From: Acidovorax sp. FJL06
Lineage (GTDB): Bacteria > Pseudomonadota > Gammaproteobacteria > Burkholderiales > Burkholderiaceae_C
Assembly (NCBI RefSeq): GCF_003852545.1
Contig: NZ_QAJR01000012.1
Location: 112,942 to 176,941, forward strand
Length of the DNA stretch: 64,000 nt
Direction: 5' to 3'
In this document: piece by piece, positions 26,417-36,993 of the stretch
Numbering within the stretch: position 1 is the stretch's first letter
Layout of the letters: each line of letters starts with the position of its first letter
Program-made: the position numbers and the translations under genes
Notes under the pieces: generated by a model
Databases searched by the model: none
Seen by the model: the letters and a program-made list of their open reading frames with translations, nothing else
What the model was told of the DNA's origin: nothing

Positions 26417-27208
26417 TTACACCTCCAGCACCTGCCCTGCCCGCAGCCAGCGGATGTCATGGCCGGTGTTCTGGCCGGTGGGCGTGAGGCGATCAAATTG
26501 GCGGATCTCGTCCATGATCAAGCCGGTCTCGGAAGGCTTGGTGTGCGTGATGTAGATGGGGTAGCGGTTCGAGGGGGGGATGTTGGCCAGTTCCTGGGCC
26601 AGTGTGTCGGGCGACAGGTGCAGGCTGCGGTGGGCCAGGTCGCGTTCGCGGTTGCTGAAGGCGGTTTCGATGACGAGGTAGGTCACGGGGAGGGCGTTGA
26701 CCCGCTCCCAGAACGGCTGATTGCGTTCGGTGTCGCCGCTGAACACCCACCAGCCCTTGCGCCCCCGCACCGCAAAGCCGACGGCGGGGACGGTGTGGCG
26801 GGCCGGGAGAACTTCGATTTCAGTGCCGTCGATGGTCAGCAATTGGCCTGTGCCGAAGGACTGGTACTGAAGGAAGGGCGAGTCCTGTGATGGGATTGCG
26901 CTGAAGTCCGGCCAGATGACGTTGTTGAACACATGCGACTGGAGGGCCTCGATGGTCGCGGGCAAGGCATGGATTTGCACGGGGCTGCGGCGCAAGGACG
27001 ACACCGCGTCCAGCATCAGGGGCAGTGCGGCAATGTGGTCGAGGTGCGAGTGGGTGAGAAGCACATGGTCGATCCGGCCCATTTCCTCCAGGGTCAGGTC
27101 GCCCACGCCAGTGCCCGCATCGATCAGGATGCGGTCCCCAATCAAGAACGATGTCGTGCGACAGTCCTTGGCGATGGCGCCGGAGCAACCCAGCACGCGA
27201 ACCTTCAT
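26417..27208 (-). CDS. metallo-beta-lactamase-fold cyclic-nucleotide phosphodiesterase
   Basis: A 263-residue MBL-fold hydrolase. The metal signature T-H-S-H-L-D-H-I-A and its continuation fit class II 3',5'-cyclic-nucleotide phosphodiesterases; other ligands are A-R-H-T-V-P, F-S-G-D-T-E and a late I-T-H-T-K-P. No signal peptide, so cytoplasmic. It starts 24 bp after the end of the class III adenylate cyclase gene on the same strand, a natural pairing of synthesis and degradation of cAMP. Substrate inferred from family and context. Confidence 0.82.
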   Translation of the reverse strand: MKVRVLGCSGAIAKDCRTTSFLIGDRILIDAGTGVGDLTLEEMGRIDHVLLTHSHLDHIAALPLMLDAVSSLRRSPVQIHALPATIEALQSHVFNNVIWPDFSAIPSQDSPFLQYQSFGTGQLLTIDGTEIEVLPARHTVPAVGFAVRGRKGWWVFSGDTERNQPFWERVNALPVTYLVIETAFSNRERDLAHRSLHLSPDTLAQELANIPPSNRYPIYITHTKPSETGLIMDEIRQFDRLTPTGQNTGHDIRWLRAGQVLEV

Positions 27209-27231
27209 GTGAAGCCTTCTTGCTTGTCCAT

Positions 27232-29496
27232 TTACTTGGTGTCGAAGTTGGTCGCGCTGTCCCAGTCCGGGTTGAAGGGTAACAACCGAAGGCTGGCCAC
27301 GCGCTCGGCGTAGAGCGCGTGCAGCACGGAGTGGGGCTGGAACTCTTTCAACCGGGCCAACAGTGCTTCACATTGTGCCCATTCCTGTGCGGCATAGGCG
27401 GCGAGAAATTGGCTCCAGATTGCGAGTTCTTCGGTTTGTCGATGCGGTAACTGGCCCAACTTTGCCAACGGCTGGTAGATGGGCACTGCCTGGGCCTTGC
27501 CCTTGACGCGGACGCGGTCCATCTGTTGCCAGGCGAACTGGGGGGCCAGTGACTTGGCGGTTTCGCTGACCACGATGGCGGTGCCGTAGTGCTTGGACAG
27601 ACCTTCCAGCCGCGAGCCCAGGTTCACGGCGTCGCCGATGACCGTGTAGGCGCGGCGGATGTCCGAGCCCATGTCACCGACGCACATGATGCCGGTGTTG
27701 AGCCCGATGCCCACTCCGATCTCGGGCAGGCCCCGCTGTCGGTGGTCGGCGTTGATCTGCCCGATGGCCTGCGCCATTTCCATGGCGGCCGAGACGGCCA
27801 GGTGGGCATGGTCCGGGGTGGCAACGGGTGCGCCCCAGAAGGCCATGACGCAATCCCCCATGTACTTGTCGATCGTGCCCCGGTGGCTGCGGATGATGTG
27901 GGTGAGTTTGCTGAACACCTCGTTGAGCAGCGCCTGCAGCTGCAGAGGCTCCATCCGTTCCGACATGGCGGTGAAGCCCCGCATGTCGCAGAACATCACC
28001 GTCAATTCGCGGTTGGTGGCCTGCATGCTGTAGTGCTCGGGCTGCTTGACCATCTCGGCCACCAGTTCGGGTGGCACGTAGGCGCTGAACAGGGTGGCCA
28101 GCTCGCGCTTGGAGCGGCTTTCCACAAAGTAGCCATAGGCCATGTTGAGCGCAAATGCCAGCAGCGCCATCACCACCGCCGTGGCGAGTGGCAGGGCCAG
28201 GCCGTGGGTCAGGTAGAGCCACAGGTTGAGGCCCACCAAGGTGGTGACGACGCCGCCACTCAGCAGCACGGCAGAGGATGCGGATAGCAGTGGCAGTGCC
28301 ACGGCCAACAGCAAACCAGCGCACAGCAGTTGCAAGGCGTCAAAGCCGATGGCGTAGTCCGGGCGCACGATGTTCTTGCCGTCCAGAAAGGCCGAGAGCA
28401 CATTGGCATGCGCTTCCACGCCCGGATAGGTTCTGCCGACCGGGGTCACCCGCAGGTCCAGCAGGCCCGGGGCCGTGGAGCCGACCAGCACCAGCTGGTC
28501 CTTGAGTTGGCGGGGCGGGAGCTTGCCCTCCAGCACGTCCGAGGCCGAGACGTACCGGAACGAGCCGCCCCGGGCGTCGCCCGGACCTCGGTAGGGGATG
28601 AGGGTGGCCAGTTGATCGTCCACCGGCAGGGCCAAAGCGCGGCCATCGGCGCGCAGCACAATGCTCTGCAGGGCATCGTAGGTGCCGTTGGGGGACGGGT
28701 TGGCGAAGCCCGGGCGGATTTCCGGCGAGCCAATCACGGTGCGGAACATGGCCAGCGCCAGGGATTCGTAGTACTGCCCCTGGTACTCGGCCAGCAGCGG
28801 GAGGGAGCGCACCACGCCGTCCTCATCGGTGATCGAGTTGAAGAACCCGGCGGCGGGCGCGGCGTGGGCCAGGCTTTCGATGTTGCTGCTGTAGCCCTTC
28901 CATGAAGTCGCAATCAGCGGCAGGCCACGCAGGCGGTCCAGCGGCAGCGCAGGCGGAGGAAGGGCCCCCTTGGTAATGCCGTCGCGGTCATCGCCCGAGA
29001 GGTAGTAGCCCAGCACCACCGGGCGGCCCTGCAGGGCCTGCGCAAACAGGGCGTCGTAGTTCAGTGAAGGCGCGAGGCGCTCCAGTTGTTCCTGGAACCC
29101 GGGTTGTCCGCGCAACGGGCCCTGGGCCAGCTCCCGCAGCGTGGCCAGGCCCGAGCTTTCATCCGCCTCTGCGAACAGCACATCGAACCCCAGCACCGAT
29201 ACCTGCTGCCGTTCGAACAGCTCCCGCGCCAGGGCTGCCAGCTTGTCACGCCTCCACGGCCACTGGCCGACCTGGCCCAGGCTTTTTTCGTCGATATCGA
29301 CAATGACGATGCGCTCGTCCAGCGTGCGCGGCATGGTGACCCGCAGGCGCGTGTCATAGATGATGTTGTCCAGCCGTTCCAGCACCTGGAGGTGGAGCAC
29401 ATCGGCAATGTGCAGCAGCGCAAAGGCCAGCGGAATCAGGGTGACGGCGATGCGCCGCCAGCGGCGCAGAAACAGGTGCGAGAGCTGCTGTCGCAT
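27232..29496 (-). CDS. CHASE2-domain adenylate cyclase
   Basis: A 754-residue inner membrane receptor. One N-terminal TM, an extracytoplasmic CHASE2 sensor (~35-330, with the D-T-R-L-R-V and V-I-V-D-I-D-E-K-S start), three more TMs at ~375-450 and a class III cyclase catalytic domain from ~490. Both metal Asp are present (F-C-D-M-R-G-F and Y-M-G-D), and the purine-selecting Lys (I-D-K-Y-M-G-D) and Asp (T-V-I-G-D-A-V-N) indicate ATP rather than GTP. The extracellular ligand is unknown. Member of the minus-strand kinase/phosphatase/FHA/cyclase/PDE cluster. Confidence 0.9.
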   Translation of the reverse strand: MRQQLSHLFLRRWRRIAVTLIPLAFALLHIADVLHLQVLERLDNIIYDTRLRVTMPRTLDERIVIVDIDEKSLGQVGQWPWRRDKLAALARELFERQQVSVLGFDVLFAEADESSGLATLRELAQGPLRGQPGFQEQLERLAPSLNYDALFAQALQGRPVVLGYYLSGDDRDGITKGALPPPALPLDRLRGLPLIATSWKGYSSNIESLAHAAPAAGFFNSITDEDGVVRSLPLLAEYQGQYYESLALAMFRTVIGSPEIRPGFANPSPNGTYDALQSIVLRADGRALALPVDDQLATLIPYRGPGDARGGSFRYVSASDVLEGKLPPRQLKDQLVLVGSTAPGLLDLRVTPVGRTYPGVEAHANVLSAFLDGKNIVRPDYAIGFDALQLLCAGLLLAVALPLLSASSAVLLSGGVVTTLVGLNLWLYLTHGLALPLATAVVMALLAFALNMAYGYFVESRSKRELATLFSAYVPPELVAEMVKQPEHYSMQATNRELTVMFCDMRGFTAMSERMEPLQLQALLNEVFSKLTHIIRSHRGTIDKYMGDCVMAFWGAPVATPDHAHLAVSAAMEMAQAIGQINADHRQRGLPEIGVGIGLNTGIMCVGDMGSDIRRAYTVIGDAVNLGSRLEGLSKHYGTAIVVSETAKSLAPQFAWQQMDRVRVKGKAQAVPIYQPLAKLGQLPHRQTEELAIWSQFLAAYAAQEWAQCEALLARLKEFQPHSVLHALYAERVASLRLLPFNPDWDSATNFDTK

Positions 29497-29576
29497 GGGC
29501 CTGGCCGCATGGGAGGTGGGGTGGGAATGGTGGTGCGGACGCGGTGGCCATCAGGCTCTGTGCCGCCCACCCGCCC

Positions 29577-30230
29577 TCAGCTTTGCTCGAACTGCATTTC
29601 GGTGCCTGCCAGCTCCAGCCGGTCACCGTTCTTGAGCGGCACGGGCGAGGTCCCTATGGAAGTCCCGTTGAGCAGTGGCGTTTCAGGTCCCTCCACGTGG
29701 GCCAGCACAAAGCCCTGGTGCCGCTTGGTGATGGAGGCCACGGCGACGCCCGGCTTGCCAATGGTGGTCACCACCTTTTGCAGGGACACTTCGCGCCCTG
29801 CGGCCGCACCGGACATGACGCGGATCACGGCGGCAATCGGGGCCGGTGCTGGGGCAGCGGGCGTGGGCCGCGCTGCGGCAGCGCCCAAGGGGGGCACCAT
29901 GCCGGGCTTGAAGACCATGGTCTTCTCGAAGTTCTGGCCTTCGGCTTCCTGCAGGAAGCGGATCTTGTACTTGCCGACTTCGATCGTGTCGCCGTTGCGC
30001 AGCTCCTGGCGCTTCACGGCCTTGGCATTCACATAGGTGCCGTTGGTGCTGCCCAGGTCCTCGATCTCCACCTCGTGCCCGGCCACATGGATCACGGCGT
30101 GTTCTCCGCTCACGGCAAGATTGTCGATCACGATGTCGTTGTAGGGGCGCCGGCCAAGCGTGGTCCGCTCCTTGGTCAGTTGCACTTCCTTGATGACGAC
30201 CCCGTCGATTGAAACGATCATTCTCGGCAT
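29577..30230 (-). CDS. double-FHA-domain protein
   Basis: A 217-residue cytoplasmic phosphothreonine-reading protein. The first FHA domain (~1-95) is canonical, with L-G-R-R-P-Y-N-D, S-G-E-H-A and S-T-N-G-T-Y-V. A linker with E-K-T-M-V-F (~100) and a Pro/Ala stretch leads to a second FHA-like domain (~140-217) in which the phosphate-binding Gly-Arg and Ser-x-x-His motifs are degenerate (I-G-K-P-G, T-K-R-H-Q). Start at 30230 behind AGGAGTGG. It lies directly after the phosphatase and kinase genes, so it is the likely reader or substrate of that pair. Confidence 0.9.
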   Translation of the reverse strand: MPRMIVSIDGVVIKEVQLTKERTTLGRRPYNDIVIDNLAVSGEHAVIHVAGHEVEIEDLGSTNGTYVNAKAVKRQELRNGDTIEVGKYKIRFLQEAEGQNFEKTMVFKPGMVPPLGAAAARPTPAAPAPAPIAAVIRVMSGAAAGREVSLQKVVTTIGKPGVAVASITKRHQGFVLAHVEGPETPLLNGTSIGTSPVPLKNGDRLELAGTEMQFEQS

Positions 30231-30271
30231 GATCCACTCCTGATGTGATGAATTGTTGTGGTTTGGGCCAT

Positions 30272-31081
30272 TCAAGCGGCCCCTAGCAATCGGGACATAA
30301 GGCCGCGCTTCTTGCCTCCCGCGGCGGCCTGCACCAGCAGCACGCTCACGTTATCACGACCGCCGTTCGCATTGGCGGTGTCGACGAGCAATGTGGCTTT
30401 TTCCTCCAGCGGGAGGGGCGCGCGCACCATCTCCGCAAGATCGGAGTCCGACACCATGTCCGTGAGCCCGTCGGAGCACAGCAGAAACAGGTCGTTGGAT
30501 GCCACCTGGAATTCGTTGACTTCCATCATGACGTTGGGCTCCACGCCCAGGGCGCGCGTCACCAGGTTGCGGTTGGACGACAGTGCTGCCTGCTGGGGGG
30601 TGAGCAGGCCGGCATCGACCTGCTCCTGCAGCCAGGAGTGGTCCCGTGTGATCTGCTGCAGGGCGCCGTCGCGCAGCCGGTAGCAGCGTGAATCGCCGAT
30701 GTGCCCGAGGATGAGGCGGCTGCCATGGAACACGCCTACCACCAGCGTGGTGCCCATGCCGGCGTATTGGGGGTTGGACAGCGACGCGCCCAGGATGGCA
30801 TGGTTGGCGTTTTCCACGCAGATTTCGAGCGCGCGGCGCACATCGGTAGACTGGGGCGTGCTCCCGGCCTGCGCCAGCCAGCGGGCCATCTCGGTGCGGA
30901 TGAAGGTGGTGGCCATCCCGCTGGCGACCTCCCCGGCGTTGTAGCCGCCCATGCCATCGGCCAGGATGGCGACCTGCGCATCGCGGTCCACGGCCACCGC
31001 GTCTTCGTTGTTGGTACGCACGCGGCCCTTGTCGGTCCGCGCGAAAAATTCGTAGGTCATGGATGTAGGGGCGAGCGTCAT
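30272..31081 (-). CDS. PP2C-type serine/threonine phosphatase
   Basis: A 269-residue soluble Mn2+/Mg2+-dependent phosphatase of the Stp1/PrpC type. Motifs in order: R-x-N-N-E-D, A-D-G-M-G-G, G-D-S-R-C-Y, S-D-G-L-T-D-M-V and G-G-R-D-N-V-S-V, i.e. all metal-binding Asp are present. The ATG at 31081 overlaps the stop of the kinase gene (ATGA), so the two are translationally coupled; an internal ATG at 31060 begins at the conserved domain. Expected to reverse the action of the adjacent kinase. Confidence 0.92.
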   Translation of the reverse strand: MTLAPTSMTYEFFARTDKGRVRTNNEDAVAVDRDAQVAILADGMGGYNAGEVASGMATTFIRTEMARWLAQAGSTPQSTDVRRALEICVENANHAILGASLSNPQYAGMGTTLVVGVFHGSRLILGHIGDSRCYRLRDGALQQITRDHSWLQEQVDAGLLTPQQAALSSNRNLVTRALGVEPNVMMEVNEFQVASNDLFLLCSDGLTDMVSDSDLAEMVRAPLPLEEKATLLVDTANANGGRDNVSVLLVQAAAGGKKRGLMSRLLGAA

Positions 31082-33762
31082 TGGGCGCCTGAAGCGGGCG
31101 GGACGGCCGCTCCCCGGGCTGCGGGGGGCTCCATCACGGTTTCCTGAAAATCCGCCATTTCGTGCCCTGTTGCATCGCGGTCCGCATCATAGACCACAGT
31201 TTCGGGCCCGGGCGGGCCTTCGGCGTGGGCTGTTCCAGCGGCAGCCTGCCGCAGATCGGCGGCGAACTGGCGGCCTGTCTGGTAGCGGGCTTCGGGGCGT
31301 TTTTGCAGCGCCAATGCCACCACCCTGGCCACGGCGGGGGACAGGTCGGGGCGCAGCTCGCGGATGTCGGGCGCATCCACGCTGGCTATCTTGTGCATCA
31401 GCTCCGTCATGGAGGCGCCGCGCAACGGAAGGGCGCCAGCCAGCAACTGGAACAGCGAAATGCCCAGCGAGTACAGGTCCGAACGGCCATCCACCTTCTT
31501 GCCCGCCAGCTGCTCCGGTGACATGAAGCTGGGGGTGCCCAGCACCAGCCCCGTGCGGGTCTTGCTGGAGTCGGTGATGCGGGCAATGCCGAAGTCCGTC
31601 ACCTTCACCGTGTCGGTAGCGCTGTCGAACATGATGTTGGCGGGCTTGATGTCGCGGTGCACCACGTGGTGGGCATGGGCGTAGTCCAGTGCGTCGGCCA
31701 CGCGAGCGGCAATCGACAGCACGGTGGGCACGGGCAGCAGGTGCTCCTTGGCGCAGGCATGGGCCAGGTCCCGGCCCTTGAGGAATTCCATGGCGATGTA
31801 CGCCAGGTCATGTTCCTCGCCGGCATCGAAGATGGTCACGATGTGCGGGTGCTGCAGGCGCCCGGCCGTTTCGGCCTCCCGGAAGAAGCGGGCCCGTGCG
31901 TCGATCAGCGCATCGCCCTCAAACTCCTGGCCCAGGGCCAGGGTCTTGATGGCCACCACGCGGCCAATCTTGGGGTCCCGGCCCAGGTAGACGACGCCCA
32001 TGGCGCCTTTGCCGATCTCCCGGTCGATCTGGTAGCGCCCGAGCATGGGCACGCCGAGTGAAGCGTCTCCGGGAAGTCGCGGGCTGGCCGTGCCTGCGGG
32101 GGACTCGGAGGCGGGTTGGCTGCTGGGAGCGCCTTCGCCCTGCAGTTGGGCGCGCGCCCGCTTGTAGCGGCTGCGGGCATCTTTGTATTGGCGGTTGTGC
32201 CGCAGGATATGTTCGTAGACCGCTTTGGCCTTGGCGAAATTGCGCTTGCGCTCAAAGTCTTCCGCCAGGTGGTACAGGTTGTCCAGCAAGGCATCGCTGG
32301 CAGGCACTTTGCGCAGGCGCTCGAAGGCCATGTCCAGCTGTCCTTGGCCGTGCAGTGCCAGCCCCATCATCCGGTCGGCTTCTGCCGATTCGGCCGATGG
32401 CGACCGGGTGCCTCCGCGGCTTCTGCCGAGCAGTGCGGCCACCACGGCCCCTGCCACGAGCCCGGTGGCCGGAAGCACGAGTGCGATCCACAGGCTGGCA
32501 TACCGCAGCAACCCCCATTCGATGCCCACAAGGGCCAGCGCCAGCCCAACGCCAATGCCCAGGGCCACCGGCCTGCGGGCCCGTGCAGCCAGCCCTGCCA
32601 CCACCAGGAGCACGCCGACAGCCACGGACCCGGAGGCCCAGGGCCCCCAGGCGGGTTCCTGCACTCCGAGGCCCAGGCGGATGGACGACAGCGCACGCGC
32701 CAGGATTTCCACGGGGTACATGCCCTCTCCCCGCCCTTGCGCGAGGCCTGTGGCTGGTGGCGTCTCGGCGGTGGCACCCACCAGCACGATCTTGTCCTTG
32801 AAGTGGGTGGCGGGGGTTTTCCCGTCGAGCACGCTGGTGAACGAAGAGGTGGAGAACGCCGCCGACCCATCGCGTGAGACGGGCGTGTGGGGGCGCAGGG
32901 TGGCCGTGCTGTCCGTGGCGACGTGCAGCCCGCCCAGCCGCAGGCCGGCGGATGTCTCCTGGATGCGGATGTCGCTGGGCCCCAGGTGCAGGCTGTGCTG
33001 TGCGGCCAGCAAGGCCAGCGATGGGATGCCGGCGTTGTCATAGCGCAGGAGCAGCGGCACCTGGCGAACCTGGCCGTCCGGGTCCGCCTCCAGGTACAGG
33101 TGGCCGACTCCGGCCGCAGCCAGGCCCAGGGGGGCGACAGGGTGCCGGGCCGAGAGGGCCGGCGTGGCATAGGTGCCGGGGTCGGGCAGCGTGCTGCGGC
33201 GCACATAGGATGGCAAGGCGGCTGGTGTTCCGGTAGGTGCATACCGCGAGGCCAGCAGCACATTGCCCGCCCGCTGGATGGCGCCCGCCAGGCGGGCGTC
33301 GGCGTCAAGTGCCACATCGGCCTCGGCCGCAATGCGGCTGAGCTCCGTGGCCAAGGGGGATCCGTCTGCCGCCGCCGCCAGGGTTTCGCGGATCTTGCGC
33401 ACATAGCCCAGGCCCCGGTCACTGTGGGGCTCCGTAAGGTCGGGGGTGTAGACGATGGTCTTGGCGCCACCGGCGGCCAGCAGGTCAATCAGCCGCGCAT
33501 GGGTGTCGCGGGGCCATGGCCAGGGGCCCAAGGCCGCCAGGCTGGCATCGTCGATGCCCACAATGGCAATTTCGGCCAGCGGCGGGGGGGCGGATGCGCT
33601 GGTGGCCGCGTCGTAGAGCGCGTATTCCAGCCGCTGCGCGAGGCCGGAGGCTGCGCACAGCGCCGCCACTGCCAACGCAGCCAGTGCGCTCCAAAAGCCG
33701 TCGGTACGCCACACATCCAGCCGCCGTGCCGAGGTTTTTCTTCCCACTTGCTGTTGTTCCAC
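31078..33762 (-). CDS. CHASE2-domain serine/threonine protein kinase
   Basis: An 894-residue receptor-like kinase. TM1 (~25-42), extracytoplasmic CHASE2 domain (~50-330), a short TM block (~355-430), a TPR-like helical linker (~450-545) and a Hanks-type kinase domain (~570-840) with G-K-G-A-M-G-V-V-Y, A-I-K lysine, H-R-D-I-K-P-A-N, D-F-G and S-P-E-Q-L. The C-terminal tail holds two E-T-V motifs (P-E-T-V-V-Y near 853 and Q-E-T-V-M-E near 873) that look like autophosphorylation/FHA docking sites. Topology is the reverse of PknB-type kinases: the sensor is N-terminal. First gene of the signalling cluster. Confidence 0.9.
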   Translation of the reverse strand: MEQQQVGRKTSARRLDVWRTDGFWSALAALAVAALCAASGLAQRLEYALYDAATSASAPPPLAEIAIVGIDDASLAALGPWPWPRDTHARLIDLLAAGGAKTIVYTPDLTEPHSDRGLGYVRKIRETLAAAADGSPLATELSRIAAEADVALDADARLAGAIQRAGNVLLASRYAPTGTPAALPSYVRRSTLPDPGTYATPALSARHPVAPLGLAAAGVGHLYLEADPDGQVRQVPLLLRYDNAGIPSLALLAAQHSLHLGPSDIRIQETSAGLRLGGLHVATDSTATLRPHTPVSRDGSAAFSTSSFTSVLDGKTPATHFKDKIVLVGATAETPPATGLAQGRGEGMYPVEILARALSSIRLGLGVQEPAWGPWASGSVAVGVLLVVAGLAARARRPVALGIGVGLALALVGIEWGLLRYASLWIALVLPATGLVAGAVVAALLGRSRGGTRSPSAESAEADRMMGLALHGQGQLDMAFERLRKVPASDALLDNLYHLAEDFERKRNFAKAKAVYEHILRHNRQYKDARSRYKRARAQLQGEGAPSSQPASESPAGTASPRLPGDASLGVPMLGRYQIDREIGKGAMGVVYLGRDPKIGRVVAIKTLALGQEFEGDALIDARARFFREAETAGRLQHPHIVTIFDAGEEHDLAYIAMEFLKGRDLAHACAKEHLLPVPTVLSIAARVADALDYAHAHHVVHRDIKPANIMFDSATDTVKVTDFGIARITDSSKTRTGLVLGTPSFMSPEQLAGKKVDGRSDLYSLGISLFQLLAGALPLRGASMTELMHKIASVDAPDIRELRPDLSPAVARVVALALQKRPEARYQTGRQFAADLRQAAAGTAHAEGPPGPETVVYDADRDATGHEMADFQETVMEPPAARGAAVPPASGAQ

Positions 33763-33880
33763 TCAGGTATTGAGAGGTCATTCAAGCAATATCCGAGCCC
33801 AGCTGCAAGGGGCCCACCGGACGGTGGCTGGAGGGGTGAAATGGCCCTGCAAGCCGGCCTGCGTGCCGTTCTTGTCGGAA

Positions 33881-33910
33881 GGCAGGCCCAGGGGGCGCCC
33901 CGGGCCTGCC
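33881..33910. terminator. G+C-rich hairpin between terC2 and the kinase gene
   Basis: GGCAGGCCC … GGGCCTGCC with a G/C-rich inner part. A T-run (ATTTTTG) follows on the plus strand only, while the gene upstream of it (terC2) is read on the minus strand, so termination for terC2 would rely on the hairpin itself. Confidence 0.45.
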
Positions 33911-33956
33911 ATTTTTGTCACACCGATGGCCTGGCCACCGATGAGTGCTGCGGGCC

Positions 33957-34643
33957 TCAGTCTGCAGATTGGCTTCGTGCCTTTGAGGGCCAGAACTTGC
34001 CCACGCCGACCACCAGTGCCGCACCCAGGGCTGCCGCCACGTAGTGGAGTGCCGGGTGTGCCGCAGCATAGTCGTGCAGGATGGCGTCGCTGGCGATGGT
34101 TTCGCCGCCCACCCAGCCGATCAGCGCGGCGCCCAGCACCACGATGAAGGGGAAGCGCTCCATGAGCTTGATCATGAGCGTGCTGCCGAAGATGACCAGG
34201 GGAATGCTGATGGCCAGACCCAGGACCAGCAGGATGACGTTGCCTTGGGCGGCGGCTGCCACGGCGATCACGTTGTCCAGGCTCATGACCAGATCGGCAA
34301 TGAGAATGGTGCGCACGGCCGCCATCAGGCTGCCATAGGTCTTGGATTCGCCCTCGTCCTCTTCCTCATCGCTGAGCAGCTGGAAACCAATCCACAGCAG
34401 CAGGCAACCGCCCACGATCTGCAGGAAGGACAGCTCCAGCAGCTTGGCGGCCACCACGGTCAGCAAGATGCGCAGCACCACGGCCGCACCGGAGCCCCAG
34501 AAAACGGCTTTCTTCTGCTGATGGGGGGGGAGGGACCGGGCCGCGAGTGCGATGACCACCGCGTTGTCGCCCGACAGGATGATGTTGATCCAGACGATCT
34601 TCACCAGGCCGATCCAAAAATCGGCACTTTGCATAAACTCCAT
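33957..34643 (-). CDS. TerC family membrane protein (second copy)
   Basis: A 228-residue paralogue of the riboswitch-linked TerC protein: seven hydrophobic helices, metal motifs L-S-G-D-N-A-V-V-I-A and V-M-S-L-D-N-V-I-A-V, and an acidic cytoplasmic loop (E-E-D-E-G-E). It is closest to the YjbE/TerC-type exporters. No yybP-ykoY blocks were found upstream, unlike its paralogue, so regulation differs. Monocistronic between sucD and the kinase cluster. Confidence 0.88.
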   Translation of the reverse strand: MEFMQSADFWIGLVKIVWINIILSGDNAVVIALAARSLPPHQQKKAVFWGSGAAVVLRILLTVVAAKLLELSFLQIVGGCLLLWIGFQLLSDEEEDEGESKTYGSLMAAVRTILIADLVMSLDNVIAVAAAAQGNVILLVLGLAISIPLVIFGSTLMIKLMERFPFIVVLGAALIGWVGGETIASDAILHDYAAAHPALHYVAAALGAALVVGVGKFWPSKARSQSAD

Positions 34644-34670
34644 GACTGAACTCCACTGTTATGAATGCAA

Positions 34671-34707
34671 GAAGCGCCCGGAACCGGAGTTCCGAGCGCT
34701 TCTTTTT
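34671..34707 (-). terminator. hairpin after sucD
   Basis: GAAGCGC(T)CGGAAC / GTTCCG(G)GCGCTTC with a four-base loop, 70 bp after sucD on the minus strand. The T-run is strong on the plus side (CTTTTTG) and weak on the minus side, so it may act in both directions. Confidence 0.6.
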
Positions 34708-34778
34708 GTTGGAGCCGCCAGTCTAGCGGGCTGATTCGCGGGGGTCGTCCGTAATTGTGCTTACGGACAGCTCCCGGC

Positions 34779-35675
34779 TTACTTCAGCTGGGCCTTGAGC
34801 AGCTTGCCCAGTTCCGACGGGTTGCGGGTGATGATGAAACCCGACTCTTCCATGATGGCGAGCTTGGCATCGGCCGTGTCGGCGCCGCCAGAGATCAGCG
34901 CGCCGGCGTGGCCCATGCGCTTGCCGGGAGGGGCGGTCACGCCAGCGATGAAGCCCACGATAGGCTTCTTCATGTTGGCCTTGCACCATTGGGCGGCTTC
35001 GGCTTCGTCAGGACCGCCAATTTCGCCGATCATGATGACGGCGTCGGTGTCTGGATCGTCGTTGAAAGCCTTCATCACATCGATGTGCTTGAGGCCGTTG
35101 ATGGGGTCGCCACCAATGCCCACGGCGCTGGACTGGCCCAGACCCACTTCGGTCAGCATGGCCACGGCTTCGTACGTCAGCGTGCCGGAGCGGCTGACCA
35201 CGCCGATGCGGCCCTTGCGGTGGATGTGACCGGGCATGATGCCGATCTTGATTTCGTCAGGCGTGATCAGGCCAGGGCAGTTGGGGCCCAGCAGCAGGGT
35301 CTTCTTGCCGCCAGCCGCTTCCTTGGCCTTCATCTTGTTGCGCACTTCCAGCATGTCGCGCACTGGAATGCCTTCGGTGATGCAGATGGCCAGGTCCAGG
35401 TCGGCTTCCACAGCTTCCCAGATGGCGGCAGCAGCGCCTGCGGGCGGCACGTAGATCACCGACACGGTGGCGCCGGTCTGGTGAGCGGCTTCCTTGACGG
35501 AGGCGTAGATCGGGATGTTGAAGATGGACTCGCCGGCCTTCTTCGGGTTCACGCCGGCCACGAAGGCGTTCTTGCCGTTCGCGTATTCCTGGCACTTCTC
35601 GGTGTGGAACTGGCCCGTCTTGCCCGTGATGCCTTGGGTGATGACCTTGGTGTCTTTGTTGATGTAGATCGACAT
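34779..35675 (-). CDS. sucD: succinyl-CoA synthetase subunit alpha
   Basis: A 298-residue TCA-cycle subunit that binds CoA and carries the phosphohistidine. The CoA-binding G-I-T-G-K-T-G block, P-N-C-P-G and the active-site [10 protein letters not shown] with the phosphorylated His are present. Starts 15 bp after sucC, same strand. Confidence 0.97.
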   Translation of the reverse strand: MSIYINKDTKVITQGITGKTGQFHTEKCQEYANGKNAFVAGVNPKKAGESIFNIPIYASVKEAAHQTGATVSVIYVPPAGAAAAIWEAVEADLDLAICITEGIPVRDMLEVRNKMKAKEAAGGKKTLLLGPNCPGLITPDEIKIGIMPGHIHRKGRIGVVSRSGTLTYEAVAMLTEVGLGQSSAVGIGGDPINGLKHIDVMKAFNDDPDTDAVIMIGEIGGPDEAEAAQWCKANMKKPIVGFIAGVTAPPGKRMGHAGALISGGADTADAKLAIMEESGFIITRNPSELGKLLKAQLK

Positions 35676-35690
35676 GTGTGTTCTCCGGGC

Positions 35691-36851
<1,161 letters not shown>

Positions 36852-36993
36852 GAGGTCTCTCTCAGGGGAAGGATGGTGGTTACCCGTTTACCATGAACAA
36901 CAAAATGTCTGGCCGCGGGCTGGGAACATGGCAACCAGCGACTGTATCATGTTGCAACGCACCATTCTTGTGCATGGCTGACGGCCGCCTGGT

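Noticed and set aside
34671-34707. Strong plus-strand terminator
   Set aside because: The T-run is on the plus side but no plus-strand transcript is known here; kept only as a probable bidirectional end of the minus-strand sucCD unit.
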